NCBI GenBank assembly: GCA_900319835.1
Contig: ONPY01000029.1
Location: 1 to 24,983, forward strand
Reading direction: 5' to 3'
DNA: 24,983 nt
Source: an uncultured Eubacteriales bacterium
GTDB lineage: Bacteria > Bacillota_A > Clostridia > Oscillospirales > Oscillospiraceae
The notes beneath the pieces were generated by a model. It was not told the DNA's origin. It worked only from the letters and a program-made list of their open reading frames with translations, and ran no database searches. Shown here piece after piece: positions 1-10,007 of the stretch; positions within the stretch are counted from its first letter, which is position 1; each line of letters opens with the position of its first letter. The position numbers were made by a program, and so were the translations under genes.

Positions 1-99
1 ATACAACGATTTCCCAATGCGTCCACTCGGCTGGCTTTCACCTAAACAGGCTCTTTCTTCTTTTCCTAACGTTGTAACACATCATTGACAAACCTACAG

Positions 100-136
100 C
101 AGCAGCCGCCGAAATCATCGGCGGCTGTTGTGTTTT
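100..136 (+). terminator. Terminator-like hairpin upstream of the glucosidase gene
   Basis: A 13-bp stem (100-112 with 118-130, one G-T wobble) closes a 5-base loop and is followed by TGTTTT. It would terminate a plus-strand transcript entering from left of the window. Its right arm overlaps the proposed -35 of the next gene. Positions 1-99 hold no gene I can support, so the gene it would serve is not visible. Confidence 0.5.
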
Positions 137-157
137 CCGGGCGGGGTATGCTATAAT
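128..157 (+). promoter_or_regulatory. Promoter of the alpha-glucosidase gene
   Basis: A perfect TATAAT at 152-157 is preceded by TGC, making an extended -10 (TGnTATAAT). A weak -35, TTGTGT at 128-133, sits 18 bases upstream. Transcription would begin near 164, giving a leader of about 30 bases that contains the AAGGAGG ribosome binding site. The weak -35 is partly compensated by the extended -10. Confidence 0.5.
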
Positions 158-193
158 GATTCGACTTTATCTGTGTGCAAGGAGGCATCTCCC

Positions 194-1864
194 ATGGAAA
201 AAAGATGGTGGCAGAAAAGCGTGGTCTACCAGATCTATCCCCGCAGCTTTCAGGACTCCAACGGCGACGGCATCGGCGATCTCAAGGGCATCACGTCGCG
301 TCTTGACTATATCCGCGAGCTGGGGGCAGACACGATCTGGCTCTCTCCGGTCTACAAATCCCCCAACGACGACAACGGCTATGACATCAGCGACTACCAG
401 GACATCATGACAGAGTTCGGCACCATGGCCGACTTTGACGAGATGCTGGAAGAGGCCCACTCCCTGGGGCTCAAGATCGTGATGGACCTGGTGGTCAACC
501 ACTCCTCCGACGAGCACAGGTGGTTTGTCGAGTCCCGCTCCTCCCGCGACAACCCCTACCGGGATTACTATATCTGGCGCGAGGGCAAGAACGGCGGTCT
601 CCCCAACAACTGGGGTTCCTGCTTCGGCGGCAGCACCTGGGAATACGACGGGAAAACCGGCATGTACTACCTGCACCTCTTCTCCAAAAAGCAGCCGGAC
701 CTCAACTGGGACAACCCCGTCGTCCGCGACGAGATCTTCACCATGATGGACTGGTGGCTGCAGAAGGGCATCGACGGCTTCCGCATGGACGTCATCAGCC
801 TCATCTCCAAGCCCGAGGGTCTGCCGGACGGGGAGCCCGGCCCCACCGGCTATGCCAGCTTCCAGCTCTGCGCCAACGGCCCGCACGAGCACGAGTACCT
901 GCGGGAGATGAACCGCCGGGTCCTGTCGAAGTACGATCTTTTGACCGTGGGCGAGTGCGCGGGCGTGACGCTGGAGGAGACCAAGTCCTACGCCAATCTC
1001 GACGGGAGCGAGCTTTCCATGGTGTTCCAGTTTGAGCACATGGAGGCCGACTTCCACCCCGCCCTGGGCCGCTATGCCGGGCAGTGCAAAAACCTGCCGC
1101 GTCTCAAGGAGATCATGAGCCGCTGGCAGCGCGAGCTGGACGGCGTGGCCTGGAACAGCCTCTACTGGGACAACCACGACCAGCCCCGCATCGTCTCCCG
1201 CTACGGCAGCGAGAAGCCGGAGTACCGCGAGCTCTCGGCCAAGATGCTCGCCACCTGCCTGCACATGATGCAGGGCACGCCCTACGTCTTCCAGGGCGAG
1301 GAGCTGGGCATGACCAACTACCCCTGGACAAGCCTCGACCAGATCAACGACATCGAGTCCCTGGGCAACTACCGGGATTTCCACGCTCGCGGTCTCATGA
1401 CCGAGGAAGCGGGTCTGGAGATGATGCGCCACCGCAGCCGCGACAACGCCCGCACCCCCATGCAGTGGGACGACGGGCCCAACGCGGGTTTCACCACGGG
1501 GACCCCCTGGCTGCCGGTCAACCCCAATCACACGGTGATCAATGCCAAGGAGCAGGTCAAGCGCCCCGACTCCGTGTTCCACTACTATCAAAAGCTCATC
1601 GCCCTGCGCAAGGAAAAGGACGTGATCGTCTACGGCCACTATGCGCTTCTGGAGCCGGAGCACCCGGAGCTCTTTGTCTACACCCGCAGCTGGGAAAACG
1701 AGAAGCTGCTGGTAGTCTGCAACTGGGCGGAGAAGGATCTGGCCTATAAAATCCCCGCGGAGTTTGCCGGCAGCGAGTGCCTGATCGCAAACTACCCCGA
1801 CCCCAGGCCCGCAAGCGGCCTCCTGCGCCCCTGGGAGTGCTTCGTGCTCCTGCGCCGGGGATAA
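194..1864 (+). CDS. Alpha-glucosidase, oligo-1,6-glucosidase type (GH13)
   Basis: Cytosolic glycoside hydrolase that removes glucose from the non-reducing ends of short alpha-glucosides such as isomaltose or panose. The 556-aa product has the usual length and no signal peptide. Conserved GH13 regions are intact: VVNH at 100-103, DGFRMDV with nucleophile Asp199, TVGE with acid/base Glu254, and NHDQPR with transition-state stabiliser Asp329. Val200 follows the nucleophile; in yeast isomaltase and bacterial oligo-1,6-glucosidases a Val here goes with alpha-1,6 preference, whereas Thr goes with alpha-1,4, so 1,6 specificity is inferred. I chose ATG 194 because AAGGAGG lies 8 bases upstream; an in-frame start at 128 would fall inside the promoter. 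No sugar transporter or regulator is adjacent in the window, so it looks like a single-gene unit. Trehalose-6-phosphate hydrolase is a less likely alternative. Confidence 0.9.
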   Translation: MEKRWWQKSVVYQIYPRSFQDSNGDGIGDLKGITSRLDYIRELGADTIWLSPVYKSPNDDNGYDISDYQDIMTEFGTMADFDEMLEEAHSLGLKIVMDLVVNHSSDEHRWFVESRSSRDNPYRDYYIWREGKNGGLPNNWGSCFGGSTWEYDGKTGMYYLHLFSKKQPDLNWDNPVVRDEIFTMMDWWLQKGIDGFRMDVISLISKPEGLPDGEPGPTGYASFQLCANGPHEHEYLREMNRRVLSKYDLLTVGECAGVTLEETKSYANLDGSELSMVFQFEHMEADFHPALGRYAGQCKNLPRLKEIMSRWQRELDGVAWNSLYWDNHDQPRIVSRYGSEKPEYRELSAKMLATCLHMMQGTPYVFQGEELGMTNYPWTSLDQINDIESLGNYRDFHARGLMTEEAGLEMMRHRSRDNARTPMQWDDGPNAGFTTGTPWLPVNPNHTVINAKEQVKRPDSVFHYYQKLIALRKEKDVIVYGHYALLEPEHPELFVYTRSWENEKLLVVCNWAEKDLAYKIPAEFAGSECLIANYPDPRPASGLLRPWECFVLLRRG

Positions 1865-1866
1865 AA

Positions 1867-1893
1867 GGAGAGCCGCCTCTCCCACACGGGAGA
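1867..1893 (+). other. Two mutually exclusive short hairpins after the glucosidase stop
   Basis: GGAGAG (1867-1872) can pair with CTCTCC (1877-1882), or the same central bases TCTCCC (1878-1883) can pair with GGGAGA (1888-1893). Both stems are 6 bp and cannot coexist. There is no T tract, so this is not a normal terminator. No other terminator is visible for the glucosidase. Confidence 0.35.
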
Positions 1894-1906
1894 AGCACCT
1901 GGTAAG

Positions 1907-2023
1907 ATGAACGTAGACACTGAAAACGTGCCTGGCTTGATCCGCATGAAAAGCAGGCTCACTCAGCAGGGGCGCTATACTGACTGCGTGGATGAGCTGA
2001 TTGCCAAAGTAGCTATCTGCTAA
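1907..2023 (+). CDS. Small hypothetical ORF, 38 aa, or a gene remnant
   Basis: ATG 1907 opens a 38-codon frame ending in TAA at 2021-2023. The product contains MKSRLTQQGRYTDC followed by VDELIAKVAIC, which looks like a soluble amphipathic helical piece, not random sequence. I do not recognise a family. The ribosome binding site is poor (GGGAGA about 13 bases upstream). It lies between the glucosidase and a cluster of inverted repeats, so it may be the surviving tail of a larger gene lost with a mobile element. Whether it is translated is uncertain. Confidence 0.3.
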   Translation: MNVDTENVPGLIRMKSRLTQQGRYTDCVDELIAKVAIC

Positions 2024-2043
2024 CAGAAACCATTTTAAAAGAA

Positions 2044-2123
2044 GTCGCCGATTTTGAACAGCACCCCACTTGTTAGGCAGTATGGTATTCAACCAACAAG
2101 TGGGGGGTGTTCAGATGGCGGCG
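2044..2123. repeat. Large imperfect inverted repeat
   Basis: The arms at 2056-2074 and 2095-2112 are near-perfect complements (core ACAAGTGGGG, with one base inserted) around a 20-base spacer. Pairing continues imperfectly outward to about 2044 and 2123. It could be a stable RNA hairpin or the relic end of a mobile element. No transposase is nearby. Confidence 0.6.
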
Positions 2124-2153
2124 TTCTTCCTTTTGGTGCAGCGCTCCTTGAAA

Positions 2154-2189
2154 CCAAAACGGAAGTCCCCCGTGAGACTTCCGTTTTGG
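2154..2189. terminator. Perfect 14-bp hairpin, possible bidirectional terminator
   Basis: Positions 2154-2167 are exactly complementary to 2176-2189 with an 8-base loop. An A run at the stem base on one side and a T run on the other give it the form of a bidirectional intrinsic terminator, but the T run is only four bases and lies within the stem. It could stop leftward transcription from the tRNA-Ser locus or rightward read-through from the glucosidase. Confidence 0.5.
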
Positions 2190-2274
2190 AAAGGAAGAAG
2201 GAACTTACGGATATGAAGCTTTCACGGCTCTTACAGAAACCGTGGAAGCGGAATGGAGTAAGTTTCTTCTGACG

Positions 2275-2380
2275 TGGCGCAGCGGGTGGGATTCGACCTG
2301 CCCTGCGGGGCAGGCCACCTCGGGTTGCAAGGCGCCCCCGGCGCCTTGCCAAGAGCCCTCGGGTTCGAATCCCTCCGAAC
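2275..2380. repeat. tRNA-derived degenerate segment
   Basis: Bases 2275-2296 duplicate exactly the 3' end of the neighbouring tRNA-Ser (2425-2446, minus strand: CCA complement, acceptor arm, T-loop). What follows is not a tRNA: a 7-bp hairpin (2297-2303 with 2308-2314), a 10-bp hairpin (2327-2336 with 2340-2349) flanked by two CCTCGGGTT copies (2318-2326, 2357-2365), then a T-loop-like GGGTTCGAATCCC (2361-2373) on the opposite strand. No matching 5' acceptor half or anticodon arm can be found, so I call it a remnant or composite repeat. Confidence 0.55.
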
Positions 2381-2386
2381 ATATGG

Positions 2387-2427
2387 CCAGCAAAAACCCC
2401 GTCCGAATGGACGGGGTTTCCTGCTGG
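2387..2427 (-). terminator. Terminator of tRNA-Ser
   Basis: The 11-bp stem 2394-2404 with 2409-2419 closes a GAAT loop and is followed on the minus strand by a run of Ts (2392-2396). An outer 6-bp pairing (2387-2392 with 2422-2427) includes the complement of the encoded CCA end. It begins directly after the tRNA. Confidence 0.8.
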
Positions 2428-2515
2428 CGCAGCGGGTGGGATTCGAACCCACGGTACACTTTCGTGTACACCTGATTTCGAGTCAGGGCCGTTATAACCA
2501 CTTCGATACCGCTGC
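2425..2515 (-). tRNA. tRNA-Ser(CGA)
   Basis: Read on the minus strand, the 7-bp acceptor stem pairs GCAGCGG (2515-2509) with CCGCTGC (2435-2429), then discriminator G and an encoded CCA at 2427-2425. The anticodon loop is CTCGAAA, giving anticodon CGA, which reads UCG. A long variable arm (GTACAC...GTGTAC) marks it as class II, and the T arm carries the standard GGGTTCGAATCCC. The discriminator G, long arm and anticodon all agree with serine. It has its own promoter and terminator and looks monocistronic. Confidence 0.95.
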
Positions 2516-2527
2516 ATATGCTTCGCT

Positions 2528-2556
2528 ATTATATCGGATATTCCCTGAAAATGCAA
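2528..2556 (-). promoter_or_regulatory. Promoter of tRNA-Ser
   Basis: On the minus strand TTGCAT (2556-2551) and a perfect TATAAT (2533-2528) are separated by exactly 17 bases. Transcription would start about 6 bases from the mature tRNA 5' end, so the 5' leader is very short. Confidence 0.8.
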
Positions 2557-2611
2557 GTCCTATTATTTCGTCCCTCTTTATATCTTTTGTAGTTTATTTT
2601 ATATAATCCCC

Positions 2612-2640
2612 TTGACAAATTTAGCGCATGGGGGTATACT
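2612..2640 (+). promoter_or_regulatory. Sigma-A-type promoter of the RHH-clpB operon
   Basis: A perfect TTGACA (2612-2617) and TATACT (2635-2640) are spaced by 17 bases, preceded by an A+T-rich tract (2576-2608) that could act as an UP element. Start of transcription is expected near 2647. CTTGAC (2611-2616) and GTCAAG (2644-2649) form an inverted pair, and ACTGCAGT (2638-2645) is a perfect palindrome over the -10 end and start site; both are possible operators. I saw no CIRCE (TTAGCACTC inverted repeat) and no CtsR heptad. Confidence 0.85.
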
Positions 2641-2672
2641 GCAGTCAAGAAACCAGAAAAGGATGGCTGTGT

Positions 2673-3320
2673 ATGAAAAAGACGCTTTACAGTCTCATGC
2701 TCAACGAGGACGTGGTGCGCGAGGTGGACGCGCTGGCCCACCGGATGGGGACCAACCGCTCTGTGCTCATCAACCAGATCCTCGCCGAGTACGTCAATTA
2801 TACCACCCCCGAGCGCCGCATCAACGATGTGCTCTCCGCCATCGACGCATTGATGCAGCCAAGCCGCGACCTGGTGCCCTTCTTTGCGCCCAACAGCTTC
2901 TCCATGTCGCTCAAAAGCTCCCTGGAGTACAAGTACCGCCCCACCGTCAAGTACGAAGTGGAGCTCTATCGCGGGCTGGAGGAGTCCATCGGCCAGCTCT
3001 CGGTGGTGTTTCGCACCCAGTCCATGGCGCTGATCCAGGCTATGACCGAGTTCTTCCGCCTCTGGAAGCAGATCGAGGACACCCACCTGCGGCCGCTGAC
3101 CGGGGCGCACATCGACTACGCCCTGTACGACGGAAAGTTCGTCCGCTCCATCGCGGCCCCCGACAAAGACTGCAGCACCGACGAGCTGGCCCAGGCCCTG
3201 TCCGAGTACATCAAGCTCTTTGACAAGCTGATGAAGGCGTATCTGGCCGGGCGGCTGGACGCCCACGACGTGGAGGCGGCCTACTTCTCCCAGATGCGCA
3301 GCGCCCCCATCCATGTATAA
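2673..3320 (+). CDS. Ribbon-helix-helix protein with unknown C-terminal region
   Basis: A 215-aa protein. Residues 4-42 fit a ribbon-helix-helix (CopG/Arc/MetJ-like) DNA-binding fold: a short strand (TLYSLMLN), helix A (DVVREVDALAHRMG), a turn at TNRS and helix B (VLINQILAEYV). Such proteins bind short operators as dimers. Residues 50-215 are mostly predicted helix with strand-like stretches around 85-98 and 110-115; I do not recognise this part and it is much longer than in simple RHH repressors. No membrane segment is evident. ATG 2673 was chosen because AAAAGGA sits 9 bases upstream, whereas the in-frame ATG 2628 lies inside the promoter. clpB starts only 24 bases after its stop, so the two genes are almost certainly co-transcribed. 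Autoregulation, and control of clpB, are inference. Confidence 0.8.
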   Translation: MKKTLYSLMLNEDVVREVDALAHRMGTNRSVLINQILAEYVNYTTPERRINDVLSAIDALMQPSRDLVPFFAPNSFSMSLKSSLEYKYRPTVKYEVELYRGLEESIGQLSVVFRTQSMALIQAMTEFFRLWKQIEDTHLRPLTGAHIDYALYDGKFVRSIAAPDKDCSTDELAQALSEYIKLFDKLMKAYLAGRLDAHDVEAAYFSQMRSAPIHV

Positions 3321-3344
3321 GTCCAAAGGAAAAGAGGGATTTCC

Positions 3345-5924
<2,580 letters not shown>

Positions 5925-5942
5925 TCCTCAAAACGCAAGCAA

Positions 5943-5966
5943 GGGGCTGCCTCAAAAGGCAGCCCC
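5943..5966. repeat. 9-bp GC-rich hairpin after clpB
   Basis: GGGGCTGCC (5943-5951) pairs perfectly with GGCAGCCCC (5958-5966) around a TCAAAA loop. No T run follows on either strand, so on its own it is a poor intrinsic terminator. It may protect mRNA 3' ends or belong with the second hairpin at 6036-6082. Confidence 0.55.
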
Positions 5967-6035
5967 GAAAAAGTGCAGCGACCCCGGAGATAGTCATCAT
6001 CGGCCACTATATCCGTGCGGATCGGACAGATAAAG

Positions 6036-6086
6036 AGGCGTTGTCTCTCAATAGCAATCTCAGCTATTTTGAGACAACGCCTTTTT
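6036..6086 (+). terminator. Terminator of the RHH-clpB operon, probably bidirectional
   Basis: A perfect 12-bp stem (6036-6047 with 6071-6082) encloses a second stem (CAATAGC with GCTATTTTG, bulged) and is followed by TTTTTGCTTTT on the plus strand. On the minus strand the 3' side reads CTCTTTA, so it may also stop the converging ATPase operon, whose last stop codon is at 6104-6106. Confidence 0.75.
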
Positions 6087-6103
6087 GCTTTTCTTGGCAG
6101 CAG

Positions 6104-6757
6104 TTATTGCTTGTAGTTGTGCGCGTCCTGCAGGACCATTTCCTTGACCTTCAGCAGACGCACCTTGGTGGAGTTCTCGTTTTCCTCCAGCTTCATGGAG
6201 ATATACTTGATATTCTTCTCCAGATCCGGGATCATCACGTACTCCAGGGCGTTGACGCGTCTGCGGGTCTTTTCGATCTCCTCGGCCAGCAGCTGCATGG
6301 TCTTCTCTACCTGCGCCAGCTCCAGCATATCCTGGAAGACCTTGCCCATGTTCTCCAGCGCGTCGTCCAGCTCACCGCTGGTCTGCGCAAAGCCGTAGGG
6401 ATAGATCTCCGAGGGGTCGCTGCTCTTGGTCTGGAAGCTGTAGAGGGGGACGTTGACCGACATGATGTTCTTGAACTTCATGTCCAGCTCCACACTCTGG
6501 CGGGGATACAGCAGCGCCTGCTCCAGCATCTCCGGGGACATGATGGAGCTTGCCACCTGCAGCGACGCGAAGGCCTCGGTCAGGCCCTCCTCCACGCGGA
6601 TACGCAGCTGTTTGTTGCGCTTGACCACGTCCATGAACTGGCGCATCAGCTCGTCACGCTTGTCCTTGAGCAGCTTGTGGCCGCGCCGGGCGGTCTTGAG
6701 TCTGCCCTTGAGCTGGTTGAGCACCATTCTGGTCGGAGTTATTGTCGTACCTGCCAA
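6104..6757 (-). CDS. ntpD: V-type ATP synthase subunit D (central shaft)
   Basis: Central rotor shaft that turns inside the A3B3 head and couples catalysis to the membrane ring. The 217-aa product is the normal length and is almost entirely helical at both ends, as expected for the antiparallel coiled coil. The N-terminal PTRM...LKGRLKTARRGHKLLKDKRDE motif region (residues 8-36) is diagnostic. The start is a TTG at 6757-6755, supported by GGAGG about 9 bases upstream and by retention of the conserved PTRM; the first ATG is at codon 11 and would remove it. An ATG nearer the Shine-Dalgarno is in the wrong frame. Last gene of the operon, 44 bases after ntpB. Confidence 0.93.
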   Translation of the reverse strand: MAGTTITPTRMVLNQLKGRLKTARRGHKLLKDKRDELMRQFMDVVKRNKQLRIRVEEGLTEAFASLQVASSIMSPEMLEQALLYPRQSVELDMKFKNIMSVNVPLYSFQTKSSDPSEIYPYGFAQTSGELDDALENMGKVFQDMLELAQVEKTMQLLAEEIEKTRRRVNALEYVMIPDLEKNIKYISMKLEENENSTKVRLLKVKEMVLQDAHNYKQ

Positions 6758-6801
6758 AAAGCATCACCTCCAATAATTTGATTCGATGGCGAAACGAGGC
6801 A

Positions 6802-8175
6802 TTACTCTTTCGGCATGTACTTGTCGATGTACTCGGTCTTGATGCGCTTGAGCTCACGGCGCGGCAGGATGCTCAGCAGCTTCCAGCCGATGTCCAGGGT
6901 CTCCTCAATGGAGCGGTTGGTATTGTTGCCCTGGCTGACATAGACCTTTTCAAACTCCTCGGCAAACTTGGCAAAGAGCTTGTCGTCATCCGACAGCGCG
7001 GCCTCGCCCAGAATGGTCATCAGCTCCTTGGCGTCCTTGCCTCTGGAGTAGGCGGCGAAGAGCTGGTTCATGGTGCCGGCGTGGTCCTCGCGGGTCTTGC
7101 CGGCGCCGATGCCCTTGTCCTTCAGACGGCTCAGGGAAGGCAGCACGTCCACAGGCGGCACGATGCCCTTGCGGTGCAGGTCGCGGGAGAGGATGATCTG
7201 ACCCTCGGTGATGTAGCCGGTCAGGTCGGGGATGGGGTGGGTCTTGTCGTCCTCGGGCATGGTCAGGATCGGGATCATGGTGATCGAGCCCTTCTTGCCC
7301 AGACGGCGGCCGGCGCGCTCGTACATGGTGGCAAGGTCGGTGTACATGTAGCCGGGATAGCCGCGGCGGCCGGGGACTTCCTTCTTGGCCGCGGAGATCT
7401 CACGCAGAGCCTCGGCGTAGTTGGTGATATCCGTCAGGATGACCAGCACCTGCATGTCCTTCTCGAAGGCCAGGTACTCGGCGGCGGTCAGGGCCATACG
7501 CGGGGTGGCGATACGCTCGACGGCGGGGTCGTTGGCGAGGTTCGAGAAAACCACGGTGCGGTCGATGGCGCCGGTGCGGCGGAAGTCGTTGATGAAGTAC
7601 TCGGACTCCTCAAACGTGATGCCGATGGCGGCGAAGACGACGGCGAAGGTCTCGTTGTCGCCCAGAACTCTGGCCTGGCGCGCGATCTGGGCGGCGAGGG
7701 CCGCGTGGGGCAGACCGGAGCCGGAGAAGATGGGCAGCTTCTGGCCGCGGACCAGGGTGTTCAATCCGTCGATGGTGGACACGCCGGTCTGGATAAATTC
7801 GGCGGGGTAGGCGCGGGCGGCGGGGTTCATGGGCAGGCCGTTGATGTCCATGTGGGCATCGGCCAGGATAGCGGGGCCGCCGTCGATGGGCTGGCCCATG
7901 CCGTTGAAGACGCGGCCCAGCATATCTTCGGAGACGGCCAGCTGCTGCGGGTGGCCGAGGAAGCGGACCTTGGACTCGGCCAGGTTGATGCCCTGGGCCG
8001 ACTCAAACAGCTGAACGACAGCCTTGCTGCCCTCGACCTCAAGGACCTTGCAGCGGCGGACTTCGCCGTTGGGGAGCTCGATCTCGCCCAGCTCGTCGTA
8101 GGTGACGCCCTCGACGCCGTCCACGACCATCAGAGGGCTTGCGATCTCTCTTATGGTTTTATACTCTTTAATCAT
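6802..8175 (-). CDS. ntpB: V-type ATP synthase subunit B (non-catalytic)
   Basis: Non-catalytic subunit alternating with A in the cytoplasmic head; it contributes the arginine finger and regulatory contacts. The 457-aa length is typical. The P-loop position carries the degenerate SGSGLPH (151-157) in place of GxxGxGKT, the expected mark of subunit B. The conserved PSLSRLKD stretch lies near residues 345-352. Its ATG overlaps the ntpA stop by 4 bases (ATGA), indicating translational coupling that helps keep A:B at 1:1. Confidence 0.96.
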   Translation of the reverse strand: MIKEYKTIREIASPLMVVDGVEGVTYDELGEIELPNGEVRRCKVLEVEGSKAVVQLFESAQGINLAESKVRFLGHPQQLAVSEDMLGRVFNGMGQPIDGGPAILADAHMDINGLPMNPAARAYPAEFIQTGVSTIDGLNTLVRGQKLPIFSGSGLPHAALAAQIARQARVLGDNETFAVVFAAIGITFEESEYFINDFRRTGAIDRTVVFSNLANDPAVERIATPRMALTAAEYLAFEKDMQVLVILTDITNYAEALREISAAKKEVPGRRGYPGYMYTDLATMYERAGRRLGKKGSITMIPILTMPEDDKTHPIPDLTGYITEGQIILSRDLHRKGIVPPVDVLPSLSRLKDKGIGAGKTREDHAGTMNQLFAAYSRGKDAKELMTILGEAALSDDDKLFAKFAEEFEKVYVSQGNNTNRSIEETLDIGWKLLSILPRRELKRIKTEYIDKYMPKE

Positions 8176-9944
8176 TCTTCCTCACCTCCGGCGACAACAT
8201 CTGCAATCTCCTGTTTCATCTCGGCGAGCAACTTGTCGTAGTCGGCGCCGAAGGTCTTGGCGTCGGCCATCTTGGCGCGGCCGATCTTCTCGCGCACGGG
8301 GATAGCGAAGAGACCGTTGATGTCTGCGCCCTGCTTGAGGGCCTCGCGGCACTGCACGTCAAACTCAAGCACCATGTCCAGCAGTCTGAACTGCTTGGCG
8401 TAGGCGGAGTAGGCGTCCTCGTCGACGAAGGCGTTCTGCTGCAGGAAGTCCTCGCGGATGCTCTTGGCGGTCTCCATGGTGAGACGGTCCGAGGCGCTCA
8501 GGGCATCCTGGCCGACCAGGCGGACGATCTCCTGCAGCTCGCTCTCCTCCTGGAGGATGTGCATGGCCTTCTCGCGGTTTTGCATGTACTTCTCACCGAA
8601 CTGCTCGGTATACCAGGGGCGCAGGGTATCCACATACAGGGAGTAGGAGGTCAGCCAGTTGATGGCCGGGAAGTGTCTGGCGTAGGCCAGGCTGGAGTCC
8701 AGCGCCCAGAACACCTTGACGATACGCATGGTGGCCTGGGAGACAGGCTCGGAAATATCGCCGCCCGGAGGCGACACGGCGCCGATGGCGGTGACGGAGC
8801 CGCGGCGGTCGTCGGAGCCCAGGCACTGCACCACGCCGGCGCGCTCGTAGAACTGGGCCAGACGGGAGGCGAGGTAGGCGGGGTAGCCCTCTTCGCCGGG
8901 CATCTCTTCCAGACGGCCGGACATCTCACGCAGAGCCTCGGCCCAGCGGGAGGTGGAGTCAGCCAGAACGGCCACGTCGTAGCCCATGTCGCGGAAGTAC
9001 TCGGCAATGGTGATGCCGGTGTAGATGGAGGCCTCGCGGGCCGCCACGGGCATATCGGAGGTGTTGGCGATCAGCACGGTGCGCTTCATCAGAGGCTCGC
9101 CGTTTCTGGGGTCCTTCAGTTCGGGGAACTCCATCAGAACGTCGGTCATCTCGTTGCCGCGCTCGCCGCAGCCGATGTAGACCACGATGTCCACGTCGGA
9201 CCACTTGGCCAGCTGGTGCTGCACGACGGTCTTGCCGGAGCCGAAGGGACCGGGGACAGCCGCGGTGCCGCCCTTGGCGATGGGGAAGAGGGTGTCGATG
9301 ATACGCTGGCCGGAGTTCATGGGACGGCTGGGGACGTACTTCTTGGAGTAGGGTCTCTGGATACGGACGGGCCAGCGCTGCACCATGGTGAGCTCTTTCT
9401 CCTCGCCCTTGTCGGTCTTGACCTTGGCCACGACCTCGTCGACCGTGTACTCACCCTGCTCGATGACCCAGGTCACCTCACCGGAGACGCGGTTGGGGAC
9501 CATGATCTTGTGGAGGATGGCGCTGGTCTCCTGCACGGTGCCGAGCACGTCGCCGGGGCCGACCTTGTCGCCGGGCTTGGCCACGGGGATAAACTCCCAT
9601 TTCTTCTCGCGGTTGAGCGCGGGGACGTCGGTGCCTCTGGTGATGCAGTCGCCGGAGAGGGCGCGCATCTCGGGCAGAGGCCGCTGAATGCCGTCATAGA
9701 TATTGTCCAGCATGCCGGGTCCGAGCTCCACGGACATGGGCATACCGGTGGTCACGACCGTCGCGCCGGGGCCCAGGCCGGAGGTCTCCTCGTAGACCTG
9801 AATGGACGCCTTGTCTCCGGTCATGTTCAGGATCTCGCCGATCAGGCGCTGAGAACCAACGCGGACAACGTCGGAGACGTTGGCGTCCGCCAGGCCCTCG
9901 GCCACGACAAGCGGTCCGGATACCTTGGTTATAGTTCCGCTCAT
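8172..9944 (-). CDS. ntpA: V-type ATP synthase subunit A (catalytic)
   Basis: Catalytic subunit that hydrolyses or makes ATP in the head of the rotary ATPase. 590 aa, the normal length. The N-terminal barrel, the non-homologous insertion characteristic of V/A-type A subunits (about 110-190), Walker A GPFGSGKT (232-239) and GERGNE with the catalytic Glu261 are all present. I start at ATG 9944 because AAAAGGAG is 8 bases upstream; an earlier in-frame start at 10001 adds a basic, unconserved leader and overlaps the ribosome binding region. It lies 63 bases after ntpG, the longest gap in the operon, and overlaps ntpB by 4 bases. Confidence 0.97.
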   Translation of the reverse strand: MSGTITKVSGPLVVAEGLADANVSDVVRVGSQRLIGEILNMTGDKASIQVYEETSGLGPGATVVTTGMPMSVELGPGMLDNIYDGIQRPLPEMRALSGDCITRGTDVPALNREKKWEFIPVAKPGDKVGPGDVLGTVQETSAILHKIMVPNRVSGEVTWVIEQGEYTVDEVVAKVKTDKGEEKELTMVQRWPVRIQRPYSKKYVPSRPMNSGQRIIDTLFPIAKGGTAAVPGPFGSGKTVVQHQLAKWSDVDIVVYIGCGERGNEMTDVLMEFPELKDPRNGEPLMKRTVLIANTSDMPVAAREASIYTGITIAEYFRDMGYDVAVLADSTSRWAEALREMSGRLEEMPGEEGYPAYLASRLAQFYERAGVVQCLGSDDRRGSVTAIGAVSPPGGDISEPVSQATMRIVKVFWALDSSLAYARHFPAINWLTSYSLYVDTLRPWYTEQFGEKYMQNREKAMHILQEESELQEIVRLVGQDALSASDRLTMETAKSIREDFLQQNAFVDEDAYSAYAKQFRLLDMVLEFDVQCREALKQGADINGLFAIPVREKIGRAKMADAKTFGADYDKLLAEMKQEIADVVAGGEEE

Positions 9945-10007
9945 GCTTTTTTCTCCTTTTCCGATCCGGGGCCGGACGCACCGGCTGCGGGTCGGCTTCA
10001 ATTTTTA

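Noticed and set aside
85..91. TTGACA near 86 as a -35 box
   Set aside because: No -10-like sequence lies 15-19 bases downstream.
167..2092. Very long antisense open frame (641 codons) opposite the glucosidase, and similar long frames opposite clpB, ntpA/B, ntpI and dnaE
   Set aside because: High GC and third-position bias create stop-free antisense frames. Their translations are low-complexity (rich in Val, Gly, Leu, His), with no ribosome binding site or domain.
2054..2272. 72-codon plus-strand frame through the inverted repeats
   Set aside because: It is read through two hairpins and has no ribosome binding site or recognisable content.
2275..2380. Second tRNA gene on either strand
   Set aside because: No 5' acceptor half, no anticodon arm and a broken T stem; only the 3' end resembles tRNA-Ser.
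2205..2606. Frames on both strands giving peptides such as GWDSNPR or GFESHPLR
   Set aside because: These are translations of tRNA and tRNA-like DNA, a well-known source of spurious ORFs.
6654..6857. ATG-started frame close to the ntpD Shine-Dalgarno
   Set aside because: It is out of frame with the conserved D subunit and yields unrelated sequence; TTG 6757 explains the site better.
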